This document shows positions 47,696-60,700 of a DNA stretch of 64,000 nucleotides, piece by piece. How positions within the stretch are numbered: position 1 is the first letter of the stretch; each line of letters begins with the position of its first letter. The position numbers and the translations under genes were made by a program. The notes beneath the pieces were generated by a model, which had not been told where the DNA came from, did not search any database, and worked only from the letters and a program-made list of their open reading frames with translations. The stretch lies in NCBI GenBank assembly GCA_964030475.1, contig CAXIPT010000002.1, positions 8,264,553 to 8,328,552 of the forward strand, read 5' to 3'. This stretch comes from Tethya wilhelma (Eukaryota > Porifera > Demospongiae > Tethyida > Tethyidae).

Positions 47696-48002
47696 TACTT
47701 TTTACAGCACTGCCCATTCCTACACTGCTTATTTTTTAAAATTTTTACTACTTGTTCATTCACTTTTTTAAACACTACAGTGCTCGAGACTCTCAGAGAC
47801 TGGAGTCTCTACAAAAATACTTGAGTAATAGTATGTGGCTAATGCGCATGCGCATTAAATGCCACGTGGATGAGACAACGACCTTTGAACTCTACTAGAA
47901 AAAATTAATGGCTACACATGTGAAGTACACAAATTTATACTGAAGTTACAAAGCTTTCTAGCTCTTGTTTTAACACATTTAGGCAGTAAACGAGGGTAAA
48001 AG

Positions 48003-49193
48003 TATGGCAAGCCAAACATAACAAAACCCCCTACGAAATTTTACGACGTCCCCGGAAGCCGTTCTCAGAACGACCTCCTGACAGAGAGCGCGTCCTACAG
48101 CAATAAAGCCTTCAAGTTCTCAGAACGACCTTCTAACTGAGAGCCCGTTCTACAGCAATAAAGCCGTTCTCAGAACGACCTCCTAACAGAGAGCACGTCC
48201 TACAGTAATAAAGTCGTTCTCAGAACGACCTCCAAACAGAGCACGTCCTAGAAAATAAAGCCGCTGTTCAGAAGGTTCCTGGCCAAATACCGCAAAGGTC
48301 AAAGGTTGGTAGATATAGGTACGTGCAGGCATAGATACAGTAGATACATAATAATTATTGTGCAGGCATAATTATGGTTTTCGAGCGAGCATGCACTTTG
48401 AATGATTGCATCATAGAGATACTATCCTTCCCAGCAAACATTCCTAGTAAATCAAGTTACAGATCATTATAATAGTGTTGTTGTTGTTGTTATTATTATT
48501 ATTATCATTATAGATGTAACCAGGCAGCCTATAGATCAAATTATTACATGTCTACTGTTAATTTTAATTCTTAATTATCTATTTAATTAATTTGTTACCA
48601 GTATGTCTCTACCTTAAAATAAATAGCTATAATTATGTTGTGTGCTTTTTCTGCTCCTCCTGATAGAATCATGGTCCTGAGTTCAGTTTAGTCATTCTAA
48701 TGAGAATGTTTAACTAATATAATTATAAACATTATATCCAAGCTTGTTCAGGCTTATAATGATTCTATAATATTATCTTACGTTCTTTTCTGTGCCAATA
48801 TTAATCTTGGGTGTGTACTTCACATTTTCCACTCGTGCATGCCTGCATGTGGGGTGCGCATGCTCGGTGCATATAATATGACATTGTGCATCTTGGTACA
48901 GTATAGTATATAATTATATAGGTCGTTCTGAGAACGGCTTCAAGTTGCTGTTGTAGGACGCGCTCTGTTAGGAGGTCGTTCTGAGAACGGCTTTGCTGTT
49001 GTAGGACGTGCTCTTTGTTAGGAGGTCGTTCTGAGAATGGCTTTATTGCTGGAGGACGCGCTCTCTTTTAGGAGGTCGTTCTGAAAACGACTTTATTGCT
49101 GTACAACGCGCTCTAGGTTAAAAGGTCGTACTGAGGACGGCTTCCGGGGACGTCGTAATTTGAAGGGGGTTTTGTTATGTTTGGCTTGCCATA
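48003..49193. mobile_element. TATGGCAAGCC element, complete copy
   Basis: 1191 bp. Ends TATGGCAAGCCAAACATAAC and its complement. TAAAAG flanks both sides (47997-48002, 49194-49199). Inside each end is a tandem array (about 48055-48260 and 48922-49140) of 50-60 bp units containing GTTCTCAGAAC and CAATAAAG. The centre is AT-rich and non-coding. A half copy lies at 16556. Confidence 0.85.
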
Positions 49194-49854
49194 TAAAAGA
49201 CCCTAGTTCGGATGAAAAGAAGTTACTTTGTGTTGTCAAAGCTAGCTCAAATTCTTCTGTTTGCCGGTCTGGAAACAGCGTTCAGTAAGGAAGTAAGGAA
49301 GGAAGGAAATAAAAAGGAAGGAAGGAAGGAAGGAAGTGAGAACAAAATTGCGTGGGTGTAACTTTTGACTAGCGCTCTCAACGAGTGCTTTGGAAAGTTT
49401 CTGTAAGCTTTAGGCCTTACATACTGTTGGTAATCAGCCTAAAAGAGCTTCTGAGCAAGTGTGAAGGCTTAATTAACTTTGTCTTGCTAGATTTTTATGG
49501 TGATAAACATTTTGTATTGTGTCTATGGGGCAGTCGACCCATTCCTACTATACGTACTACCGTACGTATGATACTCATTTTCTGTCTAAGTATTAGGAAC
49601 AACCGCTATTGGCAACTTCCAAACTTAGGTACTATAAATTTATACTGTACTGTTGATGTTGGTAAAGGTCGTCAAATTTATATAAATTTGACCACATGGC
49701 ATGATTTCTGTCCATGGCCTTTAGTTTTAACTTTACACGCCACTTGTATAGGAGGGGTCGTTATGAGAGGTTCCATGCACGGTACTATTGTACAGATCAC
49801 TGCATTTACGACACTGCATGATCCATATGTGGGATCAGAAATCATACATATAGT

Positions 49855-50350
49855 ACGGTAATACTGACGTATAATAGGGATGAACCGACTGTCCCATAGA
49901 CACCATATATACACAATTAGTATCACCATCATGACAAAAATGGCAAAACAAATTAAGCCCTCAAACTTAGTCAAACGCTCTCTCTAATTGACAGATTACC
50001 AACTGCACGTGTGCAAGGCCTGAAACTCACAGAAACTTTCATGCCATAGTATACTTTGGGTGTTTAAATCACGCAGAAACCTCCAAAACAGTGTCTAACT
50101 ATTATATAGGCACTCGTAAAGAGCACTAGTGGGAAGACACTTTTAATTTTAGTGCCATTTTTGTTCTCCTAACGTACATACTTATAAGTTACAGTACTTC
50201 GTACTAACTGACTTACTTGAACACATTTTCCAAAATGTTGAGCCAACTTTTACTGTCATAATATTATACATTAATGTAAATTAGAGAAATTACCATGATT
50301 AACTAGCCTCGAACCAGGCTAATGATAAGCCAATAAAAATACCCCGCATG
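49855..50350 (+). mobile_element. Degraded HLF copy
   Basis: Recognisable by CCGACTGTCCCATAGACACC and later body blocks, with indels. Confidence 0.6.
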
Positions 50351-50504
50351 CGCATGCGCATTAGTTACTTTATATAATTACACTACATAACTGTCATTGC
50401 ACGTACGTAGCTGCTGTTGACCCCGCTAATGATTTACTCATGGGGAGATTTTACATGACCTGTCCCATGGGTTGATCATGGGGAGATTTTACGTGACTTA
50501 TTAT

Positions 50505-50967
50505 GTACAGTTGTACGTACAGTAGGAATGGGCCAACTGTCCCATAGACACAATACAAATAATTTAAGTATCATGCACCATAAAATCTAACAAAACAAAA
50601 TTAAGCCTTCAAACTTGCTTATAGGCTCTCCCCAACAGATTACCAACTGTATGCAAGGCCCAAAACTCTGGGCACTAGTATAGAGAGCGCTAGTGGGAAG
50701 CCATATTAGTGCTGTTTTTGTCACCTCCTTACATACTAGCTAACTGACTTTCCTTGAATATGGTTTCCAGAGAACCAAAAAAATGTTGAGCTAACTTTGA
50801 CAGCCCAAGGTATTAGTCCTTTTCAAGGGAACTATGTTCCTTGGTACTAGTTTTAATCACAAAATAAGCCTAAACAAAAACTAGAAAGCTTTGAAACATA
50901 GTATTAATTCATGTACTTCAACGTAGCAATCTATGTAGGTAGAGTTTAATTTTTATTACTTGTAAAA
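50505..50967 (+). mobile_element. HLF copy, internally deleted
   Basis: From GTACGTACAGTAGGAATGGG through the body to TTTTTATTACTTG|T. The foldback is almost entirely missing. It lies directly upstream of the lipoxygenase. Confidence 0.7.
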
Positions 50968-51085
50968 ATGATGTATAGTCATGTGCTGCACGGCCAATTG
51001 TTACACTAAACTATACTTTTATTTTTTGAACTTTTTGCTCTGACTCGTAACAATAATATTATAATTACTATTGTTTCTCTCATAG

Positions 51086-54000
51086 CTAACACATATTGCT
51101 ATGGTGTTTCAATTATGAATGGCAAACAAGAAGGAGCTGGGACCACATCATGGGAAGTATTCATCTGCTTGGTTGGTACCAAAGGTCACTCAGGTCAACT
51201 TCATGTTCACAGCCTACTCTCATGGGAACAACGTGGCTACTGGGATACTTTGATAGTTGAAAGCAATAAAAATCTTGGAGAAATACTGGTTGTCATTGTC
51301 GGGATTGGAAAAAGTCTCCTTGAAAGCCTGGCTCATCCCTCATGGTATGTAAATGAAGTAGGAGTTTATAATGCTCAGACTGGAAAACAAGATGCTTTCC
51401 CATGCTACCATTGGATTGGGAAAGGAGATAGTGTCAGCATCACTGCTAACACTGCAGGTATTAATTTTGATCTCAATTATAAATAATTATCATATAATAT
51501 TATATCTAATCAACTAAATGCTGTTTTGTATACAGCTGCATGTCCTCTAAAAATCACTGGACAGTCTGGTGGTAGTCATAGGATATTTCAAGTTCAGCGA
51601 CAATCTCAGCTTCAACAGCGGAAAGTTCGCTATTCTTGGCAGATGTTTTCAAGTGGTCTACCTTCATGCATTAAAGATAAATTAACTGTAGCATTTGGCC
51701 TTATCAATGCTCTCCCTGAAGAAGAGAAGTTTCAGAGGGTGAAGGAAATTGATTTTACTAAAACCGCTTTGAAGGATGCTGCAACACTTATTGCAAAATG
51801 TTTTTTCACAGAAATTACACACATGCATGATTATGAAGCGCTGGCAACTGCTCTCGGTCCTCCTGGCATATCTGTTTACGATGCTGCTAGGTGGACCACT
51901 GATGTAGAGTTTGGAAGACAAATCCTAAATGGAGTCAATCCAGTTGTTATCAAAAGGTGCACAACTCTTCCTGCCAACTTCCCAGTCACAAATGTGATGG
52001 TGGAAGGTTTCTTGAACCGAGGAAAAACTCTTGAAGAAGAGATGGAGGTGAGTTTTAGTTCAGCTTTTAAGTTAAAATTAATGATTATTATTATCTTCTC
52101 TATTACAAATACATAACCACATCTTAACTAACAGGATGGATACATCTATATCTGTGATTTGAAAATTATGGATGGACTGCCAACCAGGCCTGGACAGTAT
52201 TGTACTGCACCACTTTGCCTGCTCTATGTCAATGGCAATGGTAATCTGGTGCCAATAGCAATCCAATTGAAGCAGAAGAAAGGAGATGACAACCCAATAT
52301 TCTTACCAAGTGATAATCTCATTGATTGGCTTCTTGCAAAGATTTATTATCAAAGTGCTAATGCCCAGGTATAATAATTTTATAATTTTATTAAATTAAT
52401 ATAATAATGCATTATCATTTTATCATAATATGTAGACACCATACAAAATGTTTATGATCATAAAAAACAAGCAAAACAAAATTATTATTAATATAAGTCT
52501 TCAAAGTTTAAGCCTAATTTTTATAGCTGACAGCCTGTATATATTTACACCATTGATTGGTATTACTGACCATCCCAAAACTGATCTGCTCTATATGGAG
52601 AGCACCAATTAATGTGACTGACCATCACAAAAATCTCTATATCGGAGAGCACCAATGCTGATCGATGGCTTTATAGATTTTTTTTTAGGTTATATAGCTA
52701 TAATCTTTTCTGAAATTCTGAGTCTCAGTTTGCAGCAGTAAAGTCCCAACTCCATCTGTATCATTTGCTGACATATACCTAGCTGTGTTGACTACTGCTG
52801 CTATTCTATGCTCTTTTCTTTTGGAAATATAATTATATCAAGTGAGTGTTTGGAAAGAGATAAGCGTTCTTTTAGCTTTTCTATGCCTATAATAGTGCTT
52901 CGAAAAATACTTATGATGTAATCCAGTCAACAGAGAAGGTAAAAATTACGAGTACCCAGATTTTGGGTACAAACTGGCACATGCGCAGTCAATAGATGTA
53001 TACCAGGCCTTCTTTTAGGCCTGGGGACGAGGCTAGTCTTTGGCCTATTGAGTACTCCAATGTGCTGTGAATTTGGCCTTTCTGTAGACTTTTTTGTTAC
53101 TGTTCAAATCTTTAAACAGTAACTTCATGTACCAAAATTCAGTGTCTATAGATTTGTTTCATTGCTTTTTACAGCACTGCCCATTCTTTCACTGGTCTAA
53201 ATTGATCTCACTAGCAGTTTAGCAATTTGGGTGTGGGTAAAGATAAACCACAATGTCATGGTTTGCATGATAAAATGCACATGTGCATCCAATGTTATAG
53301 CAAGCAACTTATGATTTTTGTAGAGACTCCATATTCTAAAAATTGCCAATAAATTATGATCCTTTTTAATATTATGCCTATATACTTGTTTGTTCACTTT
53401 TATAAACACTAAGGTGCTCAATTGCATGGAATAAAACAAGGTAGGACTCTGAATTTTGGCACATGATTATATACTTCATTTTTTATAATATATCATTCTA
53501 AAGTCTTTCAATCTTACTTATATTTTAAGTTGGCTATACATACCTGCTAAACTTTCATCCCAAACAAATACCCTGAATTTGACTAGGGATCAGAATTTAA
53601 ATTCATTATAATTATATAAACGTTGTGGTTCTAGCTACAACAATTTTGTTCAATGTCATGTAATTGAGACTGAAAAATGAAGGTATGTATAGTCATGTGC
53701 TGAAATTCAGAGTCCTGCCTCCTTTATAAATTCCTACAGTGCTTTTTAAATGAATTTTTTACTATAATTATTATACTTAATTGTCATATCATATAGCGGG
53801 AAATTTTTGTATATGGTGGAAATTTTCGTATATTTCGTATGCGGTTCAAATATACGAAAATTAAAACTGCGAAAATTTAACTTTCGCATTTACTTTATAC
53901 GAGTGCGCGCCGCGTATACGAAATTTAAAACTACGAAAATTTCTTCTGGCACGTTTATACGAAATTTTGCACCAACGAAAATTTCCTGCTATACGGTAGT

Positions 54001-55155
54001 ATAGAAAGTGTACTAATAATACTTGATTCCATTATGACCACTATTAATATAATATATTAATATAATTATACTATTTCTAGTTTCATCAACTCTCTACTCA
54101 CTATTTCTCCTGCCATGCTGTAATGGAAGCCTATGCAGTAGCTACAATGCGCAACCTTCCGGATCCCCATCCAGTATACAAGCTTCTTCGTCCACATTTC
54201 CGCTATACAATGGCTATCAACACAGCTGCTCGATCCTCACTTATCAATGATGGAGGTGTTATTGATCAGCTGTTTGCTATTGGTGGAGAAGGAAAACAAA
54301 AGCTATTCCATCGTATTTCTGAGCAATACAGAGTTCACTGGACAAACATTGTCCAGTTTGCAAAAGAGCGTGGAGTGGATGATGCCAAAAAACTTCCAGG
54401 CTATTACTACCGAGATGACGGCTGTAAAATATGGGAGAAAATGGAAAAGTTTGTGAGTGGTGTTATCAATGAGTTCTACAAGACAGATAAGGATGTTGAA
54501 GACGATCATGAGCTCAAGAAGTGGGCTGAAGATATTCACACAAAAGCTTTCCCAAAATATAACAGCACTGAAGAAGGTCGTGGTTTTCCTAAGCAGATTC
54601 TTACAAAGAAAGAGCTCAGTGAATACTGTACCCTTATTATGTTCACTGGGTCTGCTCAACATGCTTCCATCAACTTTGGTCAGTACGATATTTATGGATT
54701 TGTCCCTAATGCTCCTTCAACTTTACGTTTACCACCACCCACTAAGAAAGGTGAAGCAGATTACAGTGTGCTCCTACGGTCATTGCCTGACAAGAAAGAT
54801 ACTGCTATTCAAATTTCGGTCGTAAAATTGCTCTCTCAGTATAGTCCAGATGAGGTAATAATTATTAGTAATGATTGTTTAAGCCACATAGAATATATAG
54901 ACACACAGATTTATTGTCTTGTTAATCTACCTTTAAAGCTGTGTTTGATCATGCATGCATTTATTATTATTATAGATTTATCTGGGTGATTACCCTTCTG
55001 GCTTGTTTTCTGAACCAACTGTGCAACACCTTCTCGTATCATTCCAAAAAGATTTGGAAGACATCAATATTGATATTCATGAAAGGAACAAGCACCTGGA
55101 TGTCCCTTACACATTCATGAAACCTGATAAAATTCCCAACAGTATTACAATCTGA
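51086..55155 (+). CDS. PLAT-domain lipoxygenase (animal type)
   Basis: Non-heme iron dioxygenase of polyunsaturated fatty acids. Exons are 51086-51457, 51536-52047, 52135-52368, 54081-54854 and 54976-55155, all with GT-AG borders and matching phases. From Met at 51115 the protein has 680 residues, close to the 660-680 of animal lipoxygenases. An in-frame stretch upstream (ANTYCYGVSI) looks like the start of the PLAT fold after an acceptor at 51085, so an unseen first exon is likely. PLAT covers about 1-115. Iron ligands are His365 and His370 (FHQLSTH), His557 and Asn561 (QHASIN) and the C-terminal Ile680 (IPNSITI). The residue at the Coffa position is Ala408 (YTMAIN), usually linked to S-oxygenation. 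Substrate and position specificity cannot be read from sequence. Confidence 0.93.
52369..54080. other. Lipoxygenase intron 3, filled with old repeats
   Basis: The 1.7-kb intron contains degraded HLF pieces (about 52430-52480, 53160-53200, 53395-53480, 53680-53770) and the MITE at 53793. The other introns of the gene are 78, 87 and 121 bp, so the excess length is explained by insertions. Confidence 0.7.
53793..53993. mobile_element. MITE, ATAGCGGGAAATTTT ends
   Basis: Inverted ends ATAGCGGGAAATTTT and AAAATTTCCTGCTAT. The interior has repeated short TACGAAAATT motifs in both orientations. Confidence 0.6.
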
Positions 55156-55623
55156 TGTGAGAATTATGTTAAAACTAAAACTTACTAATTTTGGAACTTA
55201 AAATTGATATGACATGCATTGTTGTGGTAGATAAATAACTATAAGTTGTCTTATTAGATTTGTATAGCTGTGATTGTATAATAGTTTGAGCTGTCCATCG
55301 CAAATATTTAATATTGATACATTTATCATCTAGCTATTAAGATCATTTATCTATTAACATTAATATTTCGTGTTGATTAGTTTTATGCACTTTTTTTTTT
55401 TCTTTGTGCAAGCCCATAGGTAGCTCTCTAGGTGTTTAATTATGTTTGGTTTGTTGCTAAACAGTAAGTTTGTTCTATAATTATTATAGTTATCTATAAG
55501 TTTGAGAAGTTTCTGAAGTGTGTATATTATATTATCTTTGAATAATTCTACTAATGTTTTGAAATTAATTAAATTTTGTTTACACTTAAATTGAAATTGT
55601 GCATGAATCTGTTTATCGAGCTA
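55156..55623. other. Lipoxygenase 3' flank
   Basis: AT-rich. It presumably holds the 3' UTR; no clear gene or element was seen before the HLF copy. Confidence 0.5.
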
Positions 55624-56188
55624 TCATACGTACGGTAGTACGTATAGTAGGAATGGACCGACTGTCCCATAGACACAATACAAAATGTTTATGCTCATAA
55701 ACTTTCAGAGAATGACAGCTAAGCCTTCAGACATGGATTAAATTAAGCCTCCCTTGGATAGTTTTCTAACTGCATGCATCAACAAAACTCACAGAAACTT
55801 TCTAGAGCACTCTGGAGAGAGCGCTGGCGGGAAGCCAGAACAGTGCAATTTTGTTTTCTTCTTCCTTCCTTCCTTCCTTCCTTCCTTCCTAACTGACAAA
55901 CTTGAACGCGATTTCCAGACAAACAAAAGGCATTCAGCCAGCTTTAACTGTACAGTGCAACTTGACTTCATCCGAACTACGTCCTTTTACACTCGTTCGG
56001 TGCCTAAAAGCTATTTAACAAACAAAATCTAGGCATTTTAAAACTCTGGTATAAAATACTGTATGATAGAAACCATGGAAATGAAGTAGTCATGTGCCGA
56101 AATTTAAAGTCCCAGCCTTGTTTCCTTCCTTTTTACAGCACTTCCCATTCCTAGACTGCTAATTTTTATGAAATTTTTACTATACTTG
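55624..56188 (+). mobile_element. HLF variant copy, one foldback arm deleted
   Basis: A|TCATACG...ATACTTG|T, 565 bp. It belongs to the subfamily of the nested copy at 46378 (shared block TTCAGAGAATGACAGCTAA). Only the right arm remains. It provides the uninterrupted site for the 343-bp MITE. Confidence 0.85.
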
Positions 56189-56345
56189 TAACATAATTAA
56201 TTAATAGACATTAATTGTCAATCATAATATTTTTGTTAATTAGTCGACAACATTGATATTGTAAATTAGCTGACACGTCAAAGCAAAAACAATTTGAAAT
56301 TAAAAATAATTTGTACATACAACCCTATAGCTAGCACTGCATTTA

Positions 56346-56643
56346 GTATAGTAAAAATTTCATAAAAATTAGCAGTGCATGTAGAAATGGGCAGTGCTGT
56401 AAAAAGAAAGGAAACAGGGCACATGAGCTACTTAATTCATTTCTGCAACGATCTCTATCCAATTAAGTCATGAATTATTGACTGAATTAGAAGATACAGA
56501 AGCAACCTATGTGAGCTTGGAAAAATTTTGAACAGTTTAAACTGAATTAGTCATGTGCCTAATTTAAAGTCCCAGCCTTGTTGCCTTAATTCCGTTTTAC
56601 AGCACTGTCCATGCATTATTCTTATGAATTTTTACTACTTGTT
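56346..56643. mobile_element. HLF variant foldback, degraded
   Basis: Left arm AGTATAGTAAAAATTTCATA and right arm ending TTTTTACTACTTG, with many differences between the arms, so it is older. Confidence 0.7.
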
Positions 56644-57383
56644 TGTTCACTTTTTCCAACCGACAAAGGTGCTCAATTGCAATGGAACACTAGCTATCAG
56701 AGACTGGTCAGTCTAAGCATGAGTATGCCCAGATAAATTATACTTTTTTTCCTGCCCATTTTCTTTTCTCTTAATTCTGCCTAAAATTAAAACACCTATT
56801 TTCTTTCCCAAACTCTACCTATTTTGCTTCAATTATGCTAATGTGATTCTGTGAATGATGACTACATAAATGACCGAACTATGGACAAAACATCATCAAT
56901 AGCTCAAGGACAGCCATTTCAAATGCACATGCAGCCTTGAGCTCATTCCCAAAGAAACTAAGTTTATTCGTTCAAGAATCAGCTTCTGAAAGTGAGCACT
57001 CTCAGAGAAAAACGGGCGCAAGATAAAAGAATAAGTAGATAATTAAGGTGAATGGTGAATAAGAACCTAAAAGCATCAAAGTAACAGTACTGATCAATGA
57101 TAGTGCGAGATACTCAACACTTGTACCACATTGATCCTTTTACTTTATGCTTTCTGTCTAGAACCATAGGTACACCACACTATTTTTAGTAGCTTATGGA
57201 TTTTAGTATAAATACCTAGAGTGTGTAGCTACTACATATAATTATACCATTATCACTATTTCTCACAATCTCTTGGAACATTGTATTCAATTCGAATTAA
57301 GTAATGTTAGTAGTACAACTTCAACTACTACACAATTAAATTATTAACAAGTACAAAATAAAATTAGAAATGTAATCAGTGCA

Positions 57384-57645
57384 AACATAGGAATGGCCAA
57401 ATCATAAAAAAGTGAGTAAACAAGATAGGAATGATTGTCAGATTGAGTCAAGGAGTTCATTTCACTGTGTCACACTTATATCCATATCCCTATTGAGCTC
57501 AATGACATTGTAGACACAGGAATGAACTCAGAGGCTCAATCTGACAACCACTGATTCTTATCAATCATATGCATGGAATCCACTGGGACCAGGATCCATG
57601 CATCAAACATAGGAATAGCCAAATCGTAAAAAAGTGAAGTTGATG
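57384..57645. repeat. Foldback/direct repeat upstream of the oxidase
   Basis: AACATAGGAATGGCCAAATC and a near copy lie at 57384 and 57605. Between them TTGTCAGATTGAG and its complement CTCAATCTGACAA form an inverted pair (57437-57449 and 57534-57547). It lies 140-400 bp upstream of the oxidase start codon. Confidence 0.7.
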
Positions 57646-57781
57646 AAAACATAATATGCACTGCAGCCTGTACATCATCGCGCATGTATTGCAAATTATG
57701 ATATTGGTAAAGGACGTGGTAGTAACTTAATTGTGTGGGGATTCCCCATGATCAATCTGGGACTGAATAGCCTCGGACCAC

Positions 57782-60700
57782 ATGGAGCTCAAAGTCTCTC
57801 AGGATTGGTTGTTGTTCTACATCAACGGACAAGAGGTATATATAGACACTTGATTTGAATTCTCTATAACTGTAGAATCATGCACTGAAGTTTTAGTGTA
57901 TTTATATAGTATAAAACGTCTATATATAAACCTTTTATGATCTTTCCCGTCCAGATTCATGTGAAAGATCCTGATCCAGAAACAACTTTGCTTTACTTCA
58001 TAAGAAACAACTGTATCCTAACTCATGGAGTAGCTTTGCCTGTCATGGGCCTAAATCCCACATTTATAATATCATGTGTAATCTGATGGTTACGTAATTG
58101 CTAGTACATGCAGTACAACTCCTGAAGTGGCAGTGTCATATTTAGTCCACGAACCAATGAGCTGTAGCTATTGTTCTATACTTTAACAATTGAACATACA
58201 GTGAGATTGACAGGTACCAAACTAGGATGTGGACAAGGTGGCTGTGGAGCTTGCACTGTTATGATCTCTCGTTTCAGTCCAGAGGAAGACAAAGTTGTCT
58301 ATTATTCTGTCAACGCCTGTCTGGTTCCTCTCTGCTCAGTGAATAGAACAGCTGTGACAACTGTTGAAGGAATTGGCAGCACAAAGAGAGGTGTGCTTCA
58401 TCCTTGTCAGGAGAGGATAGCAAGGGCCCACGGATCACAGTGTGGATTCTGTACCCCTGGTTTTGTCATGACCATGTACACACTGTTGAGGAACAATCCC
58501 ACTCCATCTGAAGAAGAGATAGAAGATGTTCTTGAAGGTGAGTCTTGTTGGTGAAATAAAAAATCAGTTCTGATTCACCTAAAATTATATACTGAAAGGT
58601 AACTTGTGTCGCTGTACTGGCTATAGGCCGATCTTAGAAGGATACAAAACATTTGCTAAGGTCAGTTATATGACATAGATTATATAGAGCTCACTGTCTT
58701 GTAAACTGTCTTGTAATGGTAGGCAAACTTTTCCTTACATGATTTGGTTTGATGTGTACATTATTCTTCAGGGGTCATGTTGTGGTAGTGAAGGTGGTCA
58801 ATGTTGTATGGTGGAGACTGATCACCATTCTACTAGGACCATTGAGGGTCCCTCTGTGCTCTTTGATGCCAGCAAGTTTATTCCTCTTGACCCAACACAA
58901 GAACCAATCTTCCCTCCCCCTCTCAAGGTAACTATTATTATATTAATATTTGGCTTACAGCTGTTGGTATCCTGTTATTCAAAGTCGCACATAAAATGTT
59001 AGCATTGATAAGGACATCATTACAAAAATTGTGGTTTGTTTGATTTGTAATCTTTGTGGTGTATGCATGTGTGTTTGTAAACTTTGGTCTTGCAGTTGCA
59101 GGGACCTCCAAAGCCACTTGCCATCCATGGTCCACAGTGTCAGTGGTATACTCCAGTAACTCTACAACAACTGCTGGAGCTCAGAGACAAATTCCCACAC
59201 AACAATGAAAGGGGCAAACCCCAAAATCAGATTGTTGCTGGATTTACAAAAACAGGTATGTTTTATTGTAAAGACTAATTTGGAAAACAATTTTTTTAAA
59301 AAATTAGGTTTAGAAATGAAGAGTGGATCATTCTATGATGTCCTCATTAGTGTTAGTCTAGTAGCAGAGCTGAACTGTATGGAGTTGAGTGATGAAGGTC
59401 TGGTAGTTGGGGCATCTGTGTCTCTGAACAGACTGGCTGGTAAACTGAAGGAACTACAAGCTTCACTCCCTGGTAACAGTACTTGTAAGCAGACCAGATC
59501 ATACAACTACATGTCTTTATGATTATGGTACACAGAACACAAGACAAGAACATTTTCAGCTCTTCTAGAAATGTTGAGATGGTTTGGTAGCCAACAAATC
59601 AGAAATGTTGTTGTAAGTTGAATGTTGGTATAATTAATTTGGCACCTCAGAGCTTTTGTTTATCTGTCTGTCTGTGTAGACAATTGGTGGATGTGTGTGC
59701 ACTGCTAGTTCAACTTCTGATGTTAACTCAATACTAGTGTCAGCTGGAGCTAAACTAAAGTTTGAATCAAAAGGTTAATATTATAATAATTATTTCTTTA
59801 TGACAAATGTTCATCATTATTAAGATAATGTCTTCGTATTTCCAGCTTCACAAAGAACACTACCCATGGATTCAAACTACTTTGAGGAGTCCAAAAAGGG
59901 TGTAGCCTTCCAACCAAACGAAGTTCTTGTCTCTGTCCTCATACCATTCACCAGAGAGGTTAGCAGTGTACCAGAGGAGGTCAGACACACTTGACCTTTT
60001 TACAATAATTGCTCACTTTTTTGATAACTTCTTCTGCATTCACGTCAGCACTTTTACAGCCATGTTTCATGCATATGTTTCATGCCAAGCTGGTATTTTA
60101 ACCGAATGTGATCATTTTAGTACTTAAGCTCCTAGTGTCATGTGCAAATTGTATGGGCAAAGTACAGATGCAGTAAAATGCCAGCTCTAGCCTCGTTCCC
60201 AGGCTCCTCCTTCGCGGATATAAACTACCCTGTACGTCACTCACGTGACTACTGGTACCAGGCTCTCTCCTTCCTTATTTTCGAAGAAAATATTCGCGAA
60301 GGAGGAGCCTGGGAACGAGGCTATGCCAGCTCAGCATGACATACAGCTGTCATACCTCCTCTGCAAGCTATAAAGGGATGGCTCACATGAGTGATGAAGA
60401 ATTTAATTGATCATAATGGTGGTAGTTAACTTGTCTAATTATTCCTCCTATCATACAGCATGAGTATATCTATGGCTACAAGCAGGCTCGTCGTAGAACT
60501 TGTAGTTCAGCCATAGTGAATGCTGGTCTGAGGGTGGTGCTTTCTCCCGGCCAGCCCCTCTGGACTGTGAGGGAGTGCTGTCTCACTTACGGAGGAGTCA
60601 GCTACGTCACTGTCATAGCAAAGAACACTCAAGAGGCTCTAATTGGAAAGTAAGTACCCAGGCATATTCACAATAATTATGTTGATCCATGAATTCTTGT

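Larger units (their letters stand above)
46044..49571 (-). mobile_element. HLF composite: outer copy with nested insertions
   Basis: The outer HLF copy (reverse orientation) begins CAAGTAGTAAAA and ends CGTACGTATGA. In segment T copy 1 the same site is empty (36200|36201), showing insertion between A and T without duplication. It is split at 46377|47696 inside its right foldback arm by a second HLF, and at 48003-49193 by the TATGGCAAGCC element. Read as its reverse complement, every intact end is A|TC...CTTG|T. Helitrons insert between A and T, start with TC, end with CTRR and make no duplication; the CTTG end and the giant foldback depart from that rule. Confidence 0.8.

Noticed and set aside
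54303..54662. Minus-strand frame of 119 residues inside the lipoxygenase
   Set aside because: Shadow of the conserved lipoxygenase exon on the other strand.
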